52,759 nt of DNA from Nemertoderma westbladi (taxonomy: Eukaryota > Xenacoelomorpha > Nemertodermatida > Nemertodermatidae). The stretch lies in NCBI GenBank assembly GCA_032718475.1, contig JAUCBJ010008413.1, positions 1 to 52,759 on the forward strand, in the 5' to 3' direction. The translations under genes and the position numbers were made by a program. Shown one piece after another: positions 1-9,547 of the stretch. Below the pieces are notes generated by a model. It ran no database searches. It saw nothing but the letters and a program-made list of their open reading frames with translations, and was not told where the DNA came from. Positions within the stretch are counted from its first letter, which is position 1. The number at the start of each line of letters is the position of its first letter.

Positions 1-145
1 TTATTAGGTTTCGTACCGATGTACCTACAGTATTAGGCCTACTTCAGTTTCAGTATTCGTACCTATAGGCCTATTGCCTATTTATTATTGCCTATGTCCT
101 ACTGTATTACTTATTCTGTTATTAGGTTTCAGTATTACAGCAGTA
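1..145. other. Flanking spacer with TAGGCCTA palindromes
   Basis: AT-rich single-copy sequence with several TAGGCCTA-type palindromes and near repeats of TTATTAGGTTTC. No gene is visible. Its last bases, CAGTA, form the left half of the CAGTACTG site into which the adjacent transposon inserted. Confidence 0.5.
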
Positions 146-169
146 CCGTAAACTGTGGTTACTTTGCCC
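146..169 (+). repeat. Left terminal inverted repeat of the pogo-like element
   Basis: Matches the reverse complement of 3595-3618 with a few mismatches. The outer part is CCGTAAA and the inner part is GGTTACTTTGCCC. A second GGGGTTACTTTGCCC follows immediately at 173-187. Confidence 0.85.
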
Positions 170-554
170 GGTGGGGTTACTTTGCCCAAACTTTTCACTT
201 ATCATTTAACTATCATTTTTAGAAAAAATATTGTTAATGTGGAATGTGGCGGTTATTAAGGTCATATTATAAAGGTGAATTACTGGTGAAGAGAATGATA
301 TGAAAATGCAGTATGGTTTCATTTATATAATCAATGTAATATTTTGATGAAATTACACTAAAAAAATCCATCAAAATCTATGTCCCAAACTTTACCTTGC
401 AAAAGTGAAAAGTATTTCTGCATTTTAACAATAACTATATTAGTTTGATTCTATATTTATTCATGCAAAATTTGAGCGGTTATACATACAAGTAATATTG
501 CAAGTGAAATATTTATGGGAATTTTTGTCAGCTTGGACCATTTCTTAAAATATG

Positions 555-570
555 GGGGCTACTTTGCCCA
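555..570 (+). repeat. Subterminal motif, left side, of the pogo-like element
   Basis: GGGGCTACTTTGCCCA repeats the inner half of the terminal repeat about 400 bp inside the element. Related copies sit at 173-187 on the left and 3292-3308, 3394-3409 (inverted) and 3415-3430 on the right. Such arrays often bind transposase; here that role is inferred. Confidence 0.6.
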
Positions 571-783
571 GCTTTTTTTTTTTCACTTGGCACTTATTTT
601 TCTGACTATTTCGCTATGTTATTTAACAAGTCTACCAGCACATTTACCTTATATATTATCCCAGCAAATATTTGTAATATACGGATAGGCACGCACACCG
701 CTCTACTACTGTACTATACTGCCTGACGCCTGACAGATTTTACTACTAATCATTCATCAGCGGTGGCCTAAATCCTCTTAGCA

Positions 784-2085
784 ATGGTTAGAGCCTACAA
801 ACGTAAATTGGGAAGTCGAAAATATCGAGACTATTCGGAGAATACGCTTAATGCTGCTCTAGATGCGATGAAAAATGGCTTAACCAGTCGGGAAGCGGAG
901 GCTAAATTCAACATTCCGCGGAGAACATTAGTAAATAAAATGGGTGGAAAGCACCAATCTACTGTGGGACACCCGGTTATTTTGATGAATTATGAAGAGG
1001 CCGCAATAGTAAACCATTTGGCAATATGTGCCGAGTGGGGCATGCCATTGTCTATAATGGACTTAAGAATAAAAGTAGTTAAAAATTATCTAAATCGGTG
1101 TGGAAGGGTTGTGGATGAGTTTACGAACAATCAGCCAGGCAAAGATTGGGCATTGCTGTTAATTGAACGTCAGAAAAACCAATTGTCATTGCGGCTATGC
1201 CAAAATATTAAACGGGCCAGGGCTGCCGTCGGTCATGAGGAAATAATTGCTTACTTCGAACATCTAAAGAATACTCTGGAAGGGGTACCTATTAGTAATA
1301 TTCTTAACTACGATGAAACAAACTTCACGGACAATCCTGGATCGAAGAAGTTAATTTTCAAGAGAGGGGTTAAGTATCCGGACAGAGTGCAGAACTTTTC
1401 CAAGGGAGCTATTAGTCTAATGTTTTCTGGAAGCGCTGATGGTATACTACAGCCCATTTACGTAGTGTATAAGGCAACAAACTTATGGAACAATTGGTGC
1501 GAAGGAGGACCACCAAATACCCGATATGCTCGAACTACCAGTGGTTGGTTTGATGAAATAGCATTTGAAGAGTGGTTTATGACTATTTGCTTGCCCTGGG
1601 CAAAACATCTTGAAGGGAAAAAGGTGGTCATTGGTGATAACCTTAGTTCACACATTAGTGAAGGGGTAATAGATCAATGTTCTTGCAATAACATTTCGTT
1701 TGTCTTCCTTCCAGCCAATAGCACTCATCTAACCCAGCCTCTGGATGTGGCTTTCTTCAGACCTCTTAAAGGCCATTGGCGAACATTGCTAGACAGCTAC
1801 AAGACTAAAAACCCCAGCAGTATTTCACTTGAGAAACAATCCTTCCCACGTCTCCTAAATCAACTAATAATCAAGCTCAATGAGAATGGGGCAGCATCCA
1901 CAAACATTAAAGCTGGATTTCGAGCAGCTGGTATAGCACCATTTGATCCTACTAATGTATTGAAGAAGATTCCACATGTAACGAGTTCTGCTTCCCATTC
2001 CACACCCACCTCTGCAGAATCTTTGGTGTCTTTGGTTCTTTCCAATGAGGTACTTCTGCTTCCTGCAATGTTGTCTCTGCAATAA
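784..2085 (+). CDS. pogo/Tigger-like transposase, N-terminal and catalytic part
   Basis: A 433-residue frame beginning at an ATG. Residues about 18-55 read as a pipsqueak/CENP-B-type helix-turn-helix (an R-E-A-E-A-K-F-N-I-P-R-R-T-L pattern), the DNA-binding domain of pogo-group transposases. The DDE_1 core follows. The likely metal-binding aspartates are D177 in NYDETNF, D285 in VIGDNLSSH and D321 in LTQPLDVAFF, giving 35 residues between the second and third. The core and the HTH are uninterrupted. The last dozen residues are out of frame: after SNE near 2048 the Ser/Thr-rich sequence that makes sense continues in another frame, so a one-base indel probably lies there. This identifies family and role (cut-and-paste transposition in the nucleus); activity is doubtful because the C-terminus is displaced. 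Confidence 0.85.
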   Translation: MVRAYKRKLGSRKYRDYSENTLNAALDAMKNGLTSREAEAKFNIPRRTLVNKMGGKHQSTVGHPVILMNYEEAAIVNHLAICAEWGMPLSIMDLRIKVVKNYLNRCGRVVDEFTNNQPGKDWALLLIERQKNQLSLRLCQNIKRARAAVGHEEIIAYFEHLKNTLEGVPISNILNYDETNFTDNPGSKKLIFKRGVKYPDRVQNFSKGAISLMFSGSADGILQPIYVVYKATNLWNNWCEGGPPNTRYARTTSGWFDEIAFEEWFMTICLPWAKHLEGKKVVIGDNLSSHISEGVIDQCSCNNISFVFLPANSTHLTQPLDVAFFRPLKGHWRTLLDSYKTKNPSSISLEKQSFPRLLNQLIIKLNENGAASTNIKAGFRAAGIAPFDPTNVLKKIPHVTSSASHSTPTSAESLVSLVLSNEVLLLPAMLSLQ

Positions 2086-2870
2086 TTCCCAATGAACAGC
2101 CCATTGCCATCTCACAGGAATTACCAGGTACTTCAATTGCAAGTACTTCTTCTTTCTCAGGTGTTGTCTCTGCAACAATTCCCAATGGGCAGACCGCTGC
2201 AGCAGTGCAGGAATCTCCAAGTACTTCAGCGAGAGAGTGAATCTCTAGTTCTCTTCTTGATTATTTGAAACTGTCACGTGAAAAGAATGTTAGTAAAATT
2301 ACCAGGCGACGTAAATTGAATGTTCCTGCTGGAAAAACAGTATCCGCAGAGGAGTATGATAAAATGAAAAAACGAGAGGAGGAAAATATTCGTGGTCGAG
2401 GTCGCTGTGCCATTCGAGGCCGCGGTGCCACTCGTGGATGTGGTGCCATTCCAAGCCATGGCACCAACCCAGGTCGTGGGACCAATCCAAGGGGTGGCAA
2501 CATTCGAGGTCGTAGCAGTTTACATACCCGTGGAGTGGGCCGTGGTCGCTCTATGGGAGTAAGAAGAAGGATCATTCGTAACGGAAATTATCATCAAGAT
2601 AGCGAGTCTGAGAGTGAGGGAGTGAGCGACAGTTTGGATTCTTTCTCTGACACAGACACTGACATGACTGATAACACAATTGCTGCGATTTTGGATTCAG
2701 ACAACATCAGTATCGACAACTTCGAATATTATGATTATAGTGACACTATGAGTGAGGAAAATGATGTATGTGACGATGCGACTCCAAGTAGATCGATTGC
2801 CAACTGGAATATGGATATGGAACTACCTGAACTAGGCCAATTAGAGGCACTTAATAATGATTATCATTAA
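2049..2870 (+). pseudogene. Displaced C-terminal part of the transposase
   Basis: From about 2049 the third frame continues the transposase with a Ser/Thr/Pro linker. The linker contains two related units, one starting near 2049 and one near 2139, each with VVSA.IPN. It is cut by TGA at 2238-2240, then runs open to TAA at 2868-2870. The part after the stop starts SSSLLDYLKLS, has a basic VPAGKTVSAEEYDKM segment typical of this transposase group, an Arg/Gly repeat tract (about 2390-2560) and an acidic Ser/Asp tail. The RG tract may bind nucleic acid. The frameshift and stop could instead be bridged by splicing, but no convincing splice sites were seen. Confidence 0.7.
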
Positions 2871-3590
2871 CTATTGTTTTGTTAGGTATATTTGTCTATT
2901 TTTTAGAACAGAAATTTACAATTACTGTCTAATTTGAAAAATTGCCAGTCTTGTTAGAGATAAATTTATTCTTATGCAATATTTTAGATTAGAAATTTAC
3001 CATTCTAATTTGAAAAACATTTATACTTCTACAATTTTTCAGAATAGAAATTGCCAATCTAGTTAGATAAACTTGTATTCTTACTGTATATGAAGTAATT
3101 TTATAGAATATAACCAAAGTTTTAGGTTCAGAATAGAAATATATTAGACCAATTAAAGAAACTCACCTGTTATTGCCTCATTATTCAATTAGATTTATGT
3201 AACTTTTTCGCATTATAAATTCTTATAGCATTTCTATAGGAATGTAGGAAATTTGATAAGGGGTGGTGCTAATTTTTTAAAATGCATTTTATGGGCAAAG
3301 TAGCCCCTCACTGGGGCTAAATTATCTCTTTTATCTGGTTTTCATTGCCAAATTATAGCAAAAAGTGCTTGAAACAGTGTAAATTCATTTAGTGGGCAAA
3401 GTTAGCCATACCTGGGGCTACTTTGCCCACAGCATAAATTTTTAAAAAACTATAAAAACGTTATTATATGCCCTTGGACTGAATGTTTTCACAAAATAAA
3501 ATTTCTAGTGCACCATAATTCACAATATTTCGTGCTGGTAATAGTGGTTGACATGTTTTTACACAATGTAACATCCATATGCTTTCGTAA
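2871..3590 (+). other. AT-rich 3' non-coding part of the transposon
   Basis: No gene. It contains about three degenerate copies of a roughly 85-base phrase built on AGAATAGAAATT and CTAATTTGAAAAA (2905-3110), then the right subterminal motifs. Confidence 0.5.
3292..3430. repeat. Subterminal motif cluster, right side, of the pogo-like element
   Basis: Three copies of the GGGCAAAGTA(G/A)CCCC motif occur here, two inverted relative to the third (3292-3308, 3394-3409, 3415-3430). They mirror the left-end motifs. Probable transposase-binding or end-pairing sites, inferred from position and repetition only. Confidence 0.6.
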
Positions 3591-3594
3591 AAAT

Positions 3595-3618
3595 GGGCAA
3601 AGTAAACCCATTTTACGG
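3595..3618 (-). repeat. Right terminal inverted repeat of the pogo-like element
   Basis: Reads GGGCAAAGTAAACC then CATTTTACGG on the plus strand, the inverse of the left end. The TA after it (3619-3620) is the second half of the target duplication. Confidence 0.85.
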
Positions 3619-4030
3619 TACTGAAGTATTTGTCGGCAGTGATTTTTTATGTCCTTTTATTTGACTTTTTTTGTCCTCCTTTTTTTACGAATTGTGCATA
3701 ATGACTTTTGTTGTCCTTTTAATGACTTTTGTTGTCCTTTTAATAACTTTTGATGTATGTATTTCCTCAAACTGTCAGACTGCTGATTTCTGGACTGTCA
3801 GACAGTTGATTTCAACATGCCTATGCCAAAACATTCAAAATTTGTTGATTTCTGGTCTGTCGGACAGTTGGTTTCACTATGCCTGTGCCAAAACATTCCA
3901 TGATTCCATGATTTATAGACTATGAGATAGAATTCCATATGCGCATGTGGTAAAAAGACTTTTAATTTAATAGTTTGTGGTTGTTGTCGATAATCGATTA
4001 CCACATGACGTAGCAAAACACTCATTTTAT
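3619..4030. other. Spacer with short local duplications
   Basis: No credible gene. ATGACTTTTGTTGTCCTTTT is repeated at about 3700-3750. A 65-base phrase containing GATTTCTGG(A/T)CTGTC and GCCAAAACATTC is duplicated at about 3770-3900. Confidence 0.45.
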
Positions 4031-4792
4031 AGCCAAAAACAATTACCAATTGATAGAAAGGAGCAGGTTAAGGCCGGATTTTCTAACCAAAACAATAAAC
4101 AGTCATATTACCAAATCAGGGAAAGGAGCAGGTTACAGAGGCGGGATTTTCTAACCAAAACAATAGACGATCATTTAACTAATTGAGGGAAAGGGGCAGG
4201 TTACAGAGGCGGGATTTTCTAACCAAAACAATAAACGATAATTTAACTAATTGAGGGAAAGGAGCAGGTTACAGAGACGGGATTTTCTAACCAAAACAAT
4301 AAACGATAACATCACCAATTCAGAGAAAGGAGCAGGTTACAGAGGCGGGATTTTCTAACCAAAACAATAAACAGTCACTTTACCAAATCAGGAAAAGGAG
4401 CAGGTTACAGAGACGGGATTTTCTAACCAAAACAATAAACGATAGCATTACCAATTGAGAGAAAGGAGCAGGTTACAGAGGCGGGATTTCCTAACCAAAA
4501 CAATAAACGATCACGTAACTAATTGAGGGAAAGGAGCAGGTTACAAAGGCGGGATTATCTAACCAAAACAATAAACGATGACTTAACTAATTGAGGGAAA
4601 GGTGCAGGTTACAGAGGCGGGATTTTCTAACCAAAACAATAAACGATCATTTAACTAATTGAGGGAAAGTGGCAGGTTACAGAGGCGGGATTTTCTAACC
4701 AAAACAATAAACGATCATTTAACTAATTAAGGGAAAGGGGCAGGTTACAGAGGCGGGCCTTTCTAACCAAAACAATAAACGGTCACTTTACC
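4031..4792. repeat. 68-bp tandem satellite, about 11 copies
   Basis: The unit contains GGAGCAGGTTACAGAGGCGG, then TTTTCTAACCAAAACAATAA and a variable tail ending in GGGAAA. Copies start about every 65-68 bases. Divergence is mostly in the tail. Pairs of the same unit recur inside every complete lead module of the downstream gene array (for example 5517-5650, 25372-25500, 32925-33055 and 51245-51380), so the satellite family predates the array duplications. Confidence 0.85.
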
Positions 4793-4845
4793 TTTAAGAA
4801 CATTAGATTATTGCGGTTTTTGTCTGCAGTAGTATAGTATTTATT

Positions 4846-5310
4846 TTGGGGGATTATGTATTTATTTTGGGCAAAAATTTATTTGTTTTGGGGGAAAATG
4901 TATTTATTTTGGGTGAAAATATATTTGTTTTGGGGGAAAATGTATTTATTTTGGGCAAAAATGTATTTGTTTTGGGGGAAAAAGTATTTATTTTGGGCTA
5001 AAATGTATTTGTTTTGGGGGAAAATGTATTTGTTTTGGGAAAATTTGTAATTATTTTGGGGGTTATGTCATTTATTTTGGTGCTAATAATTGGTTTTGGG
5101 GAGCATTTATTTATTTTGGTATCGAATAATTGGTTTTGGTGTTGAATAATTGTTTTTGGTTTTGAAAACCTTATTTTTGTGTTTGAATTAATAAGTTTAT
5201 TTGGGGTGACTTTATTTTATTTGGTGTTGAATAATTTTTTTGGGGTCACATTATTAATTTGGTATAAAATAATTTTTTTTGGTGAAATTTTCATCTATTT
5301 TGGGATGACT
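4846..5310. repeat. 21-bp T/G-rich tandem repeat, degenerating rightwards
   Basis: Units alternate TATTTATTTTGGG and TATTTGTTTTGGGGG and are regular to about 5050, then decay to TTTATTTTGGTG-type remnants. Because 21 is a multiple of three, one frame stays open and reads YLFWAK/YLFWGK heptads. No start context, splice or conservation supports a protein, so I treat it as simple repeat. Confidence 0.8.
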
Positions 5311-5319
5311 TTAATTGGT

Positions 5320-6684
5320 AGCCTTTGATTAATTATAATCGGCGGGATGAACGTGTTTGGGGGCCTCCTTTGGGGACCATTGTATGAAACACTTTCAAGG
5401 CCCTACAACTTATTTTGTGAAACACTTTTATATGTAGGCCCTAACGCTTATTTTATGAAACACTTTTTTAATTTTTTTTTCATAAACATTTTTTTTTCAT
5501 AAATAAGTAACACACGCCATAAACCAATTGAGGGAAAGGAGCAGGTTACAGAGGCAGGCTTGTCTAACCAAAACAAATAAACGGCATCTTTACCAATTGA
5601 GGGAAAGGAGCAGGTTACAGAGGCGGGCTTTTCTAACCAAAACAATTAACAGACAGTCACACTGTACTGTTAATGCAGTACTGTAGGTCTAATGCAGTTG
5701 GAGGCCCTGAAATACATTAGTCCTTTATCAGCTTCATCAGAGACTTAGGGTTTACCTTAATGCAATTGCAAAGTCTATTCACTCGTCGCATGTTCAGGTT
5801 GTTCTATGCCTTGCAGCCAAATCGTCGGTAAAAAGGCAAAAGGGCATTTATGCATGCGGATTCCTGACAATGTCTCCCATTTTCATATTATTAAAGCCTG
5901 ATGTGATTTTTGTACAAAAACATAGACATTATTTTTCGGATGTAAAAGGGCATTTGTGTAAAATCATGTAAAGGCAAAAAGCCATGTACTGTATGCCTAC
6001 TGCTGATGTATATCCACATACAGTACCTAGACCCTACCGGTTGGTGATATTAGAGTCGATCGGACTGTACAGTCAGACTGACAGCGTAAATTGAAAAATA
6101 GTCGTATTAGTAGTACAGTATAGTGTCTGTCAACTGTACTAAAGGCAAAAGGGAATTTGATGGTTTCATTGCCATCAACTTATATCGATCATAGAATGTC
6201 AAGTAACTATGAGATAAAACTGATAAAGAGCTTCACCAGATACCAAATATATTAAATTTGGTTGAACCAATAAGACTTTACAAATATTACGTTTTCATTT
6301 TCCTTATTGAACCTTTTTCAAGTGATTTTATGTTATTTTATATTCAAGGTATTATTTTTTTTACTCTGCGTCTAGAACATCCTGTATACGGCGTCTTATA
6401 AATATTTTTTAGTAATAATAAAATGGCAAAATTTGAAACAGAGACAGTTTTACCCCCCCCCCCCCCCCCCCCCAACCCCCTTCTTAGTGGGTGAGTCAGA
6501 ATTTATTCGGTAATAACAGGAATCAATTTGGTTTACATATATCCAACTTTCCCCACATCCATTTCACACTTCGCGATAATATAATGTTATAATGTCGTTA
6601 ATGTAAATATTTGGTTCTTTAAATTTCTTCTGATAATCTAACTGTTTTTAAATTTAATCAACATAATCTACAACTAACTACATT
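5320..6684. repeat. Lead module 1 of the gene array
   Basis: A 1.4-kb block that recurs wholly or partly at 11926-13040, 25180-26640, 32720-34121, 39414-39984 with 44174-44940, and 51050-52380. Internal order: TAATCGGCGGGAT region with two ATGAAACACTTTT phrases; two 68-bp satellite units; a GTACTGTTA/TGCAGTACTGTAG palindromic stretch; a CAATTGCAAAGTCTATTCAC segment; a homopolymer C tract; then AT-rich sequence ending in CTAACTACAT. No protein was recognised. On the gene strand it lies downstream of exon 2 and could hold transcript ends. Confidence 0.75.
6453..6473. repeat. Poly-C tract
   Basis: An uninterrupted run of C in lead module 1. The equivalent positions in the other modules vary from a short CCCCTCTT (B2) to a 30-base C-rich run (12781-12810). 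Confidence 0.9.
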
Positions 6685-6879
6685 GGTTGTTCTCACAAAA
6701 AGTGGCCAAGATTTAGAGAAAAAATGTCAATTTTTTTTGTCAAAACTATATAAATATATACATATTTCGAGAGCTCTCGATGAGGCGATTTCGAATACAT
6801 TAGTGGGCCGTTTTTTTTAGTAAAGTTGTAACTGGTTTTATTCGTGAAAAACTAATGTCCACAATGTAACATTTCGTCC

Positions 6880-7060
6880 CAGGTGTAACGCTACTTGTTA
6901 GCCAATCAGTTAGCCTTCATTTCACAGAACGCCCACAATCTAACTTGTTGCCTCTAATGTAACGCTACTTGTTAGCCAATCAGAAGCCATCATTTCACAG
7001 AACGCCCACAATCTAACTTGTTGTCTCTAATGTAACGCTACTTGTTAACCAATCATTACT
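6880..7060. repeat. Direct repeats with CCAAT boxes inside the element
   Basis: Three copies of a unit of about 70 bases containing TGTAACGCTACTTGTTAGCC, then AATCAG, CATTTCACAGAACGCCCACA and CTAACTTGTTG. Each carries an (A/G)CCAATCA motif. Confidence 0.75.
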
Positions 7061-7284
7061 CGGGGATGGACATTTAAAATATATACCAGAAATTCAACAG
7101 TCACTTGTACTGTATGTCATGTAACGTAACTTTCATTATTAACCGTAAACTAAGGATTTATCGACCAAATGGCTAAAAATAATATTTTTCAAATCAGCAA
7201 ATTATTTCGTTTGTATTATTGTATACATACAATATGAATATACATATTATTGTAACAATAATTGTACAAAATAGTTAACGGAGT

Positions 7285-8115
7285 CCTTAAAACCATCACA
7301 AACTTAATCTCTAAGTACTTCACGTGTAACGCCATCACTAACGTAATCTCTAAGTCCTTCACGTGTAACGCCATCCCATCACTATCTTAATCTCTAAGTC
7401 CTTCACGTGTAACGCCATCCCATCACTAACTTAAAGTCCTTCACGTGTAACGCCATCACTAACTTAATCTTAAGTCCTTCACATGTAACGCCATCACTAA
7501 CTTGATCTCTAAGTCCTTCACGTGTAACGCCATCCCATCACTAACTTAATCTCTAAGTCCTTCACATGTAACGCCATCACTAACTTAATCTATAAGTCCT
7601 TCACGTGTAACTAAGTCCTTCACATGTAACGCCATCACTAACTTAATCTCTAAGTCCTTCACGTGTAACGCCATCCCATCACTAACTTAATCTCTAAGTC
7701 CTTCACGTGTAACGCCATCCCATCACTAACTTAAAGTCCTTCACGTGTAACGCCATCACTAACTTAATCTCTAAGTCCTTCACGTGTAACGCCATCCCAT
7801 CACTAACTTGATCTCTAAGTCCTTCACGTGTAACGCCATCACTAACTTAATCTCTAAGTCCTTCACGTGTAACGCCATCACTAACGTAATCTATAAGTCC
7901 TTCACGTGTAACTAAGTCCTTCACATGTAACGCCATCACTAACTTAATCTCTAAGTCCTTCAGTGTAACGCCATCCCATCACTAACTTAATCTATAAGTC
8001 CTTCACATGTAACGCCATCACTAACTTGATCTCTAAGTCCTTCACGTGTAACGCCATCCCATCACTAACTTAATCTCTAAGTCCTTCACGTGTAACGCCA
8101 TCACTAACTTCAATC
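7285..8115. repeat. E-box minisatellite, 39-44-bp units
   Basis: The unit is TAAGTCCTTCACGTGTAACG followed by CCATC(CCATC)ACTAACTTAATCTC. Units differ by the presence of an extra CCATC and by CACGTG versus CACATG. About 15 units hold the palindrome CACGTG, the core E-box bound by MYC/MAX/USF-type bHLH factors. The sister copy is at 34725-35660. Confidence 0.85.
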
Positions 8116-8867
8116 GAGAAGTTCTTACCCGACACAACACGCCTAATTCCGTTTGACAATTGTAATGGCATGACGTTGGCTTTAAGAAGTACTGTTTTAG
8201 AACCGAAATAAAGAAAGGTAAAAAATCATGAGCTTTTCCTAAACCCTTTAGGTAGTACTAGGTACATTCCTAATGACGGTATTTTTGTAGATTTACGTTT
8301 TCGCACAATGCTCGAGTTCTAATAAACGAATTCCTATAATTCTTTTACCTGCTGGGCTGGTAGCTAAATAAATCGCCGTTTAGAAATATCTCACTTGGAG
8401 ATGTTGTGAATAAATAAAAAAAATGAAAATGTCATGAAAACGAGCGTTACATGGTGGACAAAATCCTAGTGACGGCGTAATTAATTGTTAGTAAATAGTA
8501 AATATATAAAATGTGAGTAGCTTCGGTTGAAAACCACCAATAGCATGTGAAAGAGCATTAAATTTGCTTTATTTTGATGTATGGTATGTGGAACCTTTGC
8601 TTTCATTGCTTTAGCTCAGAAGCCAAATACTTAAAAATAATTCAATGTGACATTTCAAAAAACATGCATTTTCGATATTTGAAATGGTGTCATTCTCTAG
8701 GTTGTGAAAGGAATCTGTTGAAAATTTGCTGAAATATGAGCAGATTTCCGCTCTTCCGATTGGTATATAGGTTCATGGGGTTAAATCTGTGTCGTTTGGA
8801 AATATAACCGTGCGAATGCATGGCCATTTTGACATAAAAGTTTGGCCACTTTTTGTGAGAACGACCC

Positions 8868-8950
8868 ACATACATAATTTTAGTTAATCTGTGTCCAACA
8901 ATATCACCGGAAGTGGATAAACGTTTCTTACAAACATTACAGTTACAGAG
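8868..8950 (-). pseudogene. Relic seventh finger behind exon 2 of copy A1
   Basis: In the frame one base off from the finger exon, the minus strand reads LCNCNVCKKRLSTSGDIVGH: a C-x2-C-x12-H start of a C2H2 finger with no second histidine. It follows at once after the TAA of exon 2 (8943-8945). All five copies have the same arrangement, so the loss predates the array. Confidence 0.6.
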
Positions 8951-9547
8951 TCTCCCCACTGCGGATACATTTGTGGCGCTTTACTTGATGGCGTTGGTAG
9001 AAACATTTACCGCATGTATCGCAGCTAAACGGTCGTTCCCCTGTATGTAATCTCTTGTGAGTGTTTAGATTGCTACTCTGCGTAAATTCCTTCCCACATG
9101 TGTCGCACAAGAACGGTCGCTCTCCACTGTGCGTACGTTTGTGTGTCTTTAGGGAACTTAGTCGAGAATAACTTTTCTCACACAGGTTGCAGTTATACGG
9201 TTTCTCTCCACTATGCGAACGTTTGTGTATCTTTAGGGAACTTAGTAGAGAATAACTTTTCTCACACAGGTTGCAGTTATACGGTTTCTCTCCACTATGC
9301 GAACGTTTGTGTGTCTTTAGGGAACTTAGTTGAGAGAAACGTGTGTTACAGATGCCGCATTGGTAAGGTCGCTCGCCAGTGTGGATCCGTTGGTGTCTAA
9401 TTAGGTGGCTGTTATATGCGAACGTCTTATCACAAGTATTACAGCTGAACTGCTGTTGGACGAAGGAATTATTCATTCTTCCGTGTGTTACGTCATCGTC
9501 GGAAGTGAGCATGTCTGAATCATCGGGGGATGGTTGTGATTGGCCGC
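8943..9547 (-). CDS. Copy A1 exon 2: six C2H2 zinc fingers
   Basis: The exon starts after CTTTCTCTAG (AG at 9549-9548) and joins exon 1 in frame as a Gly codon. It gives QSQPSPDDSDMLTSDDDV, an acidic Ser/Asp hinge, followed by six fingers joined by TGERP/SGEKP linkers. Helix contact residues (-1, 2, 3, 6) read Y/S/H/R, Q/S/S/T, L/S/S/I, R/S/S/T, Q/S/N/T and Q/H/Q/R. Finger six has Arg in place of its second His (HKCIR) and may bind zinc weakly. The protein ends SGETL. Such tandem fingers bind DNA in the nucleus; the target is unknown. Together with exon 1 the protein would be about 520 residues. The TIR element 6685-8867 lies just behind the stop. Confidence 0.85.

Larger units (their letters stand above)
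146..3618 (+). mobile_element. pogo/Tigger-like DNA transposon, full length but decayed
   Basis: The element is 3473 bp and bounded by 24-bp terminal inverted repeats (146-169 and 3595-3618) that start CCGTAAA. TA flanks both ends (144-145 and 3619-3620), the target duplication expected for Tc1/mariner/pogo elements. Joining the flanks at one TA restores CAGTACTG, a palindrome common in this window. Inside lies a transposase with an N-terminal HTH and a DDE_1-type core (784-2085) whose C-terminal part is displaced by a frameshift and a stop. Both ends terminate in clustered GGG(C/T)TACTTTGCCC motifs. It probably needs transposase in trans to move. No second copy lies in this window. Confidence 0.85.
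6685..8867. mobile_element. Non-autonomous inverted-repeat element, copy in A1
   Basis: It starts GGTTGTTCTCACAAAAAGTG and ends with the inverse (CACTTTTTGTGAGAACGACCC), about 25 bp of near-identical ends. Type B gene copies lack it and read CTAACTACATACAGAATTTT across the same point, so it is an insertion; a 3-4-base (C)AT/ACAT target duplication is plausible. No transposase frame is present. The interior holds CCAAT-containing direct repeats (6880-7060) and a long minisatellite (7285-8115). The superfamily is not recognised. It sits directly behind the zinc-finger exon, so its right end probably lies in that gene's 3' UTR. Confidence 0.75.

Noticed and set aside
6685-8867. Whole 2.2-kb element called a Helitron or Polinton
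   Set aside because: It has inverted ends and no CTRR end hairpin, Rep/helicase, integrase or polymerase. The superfamily was left open.
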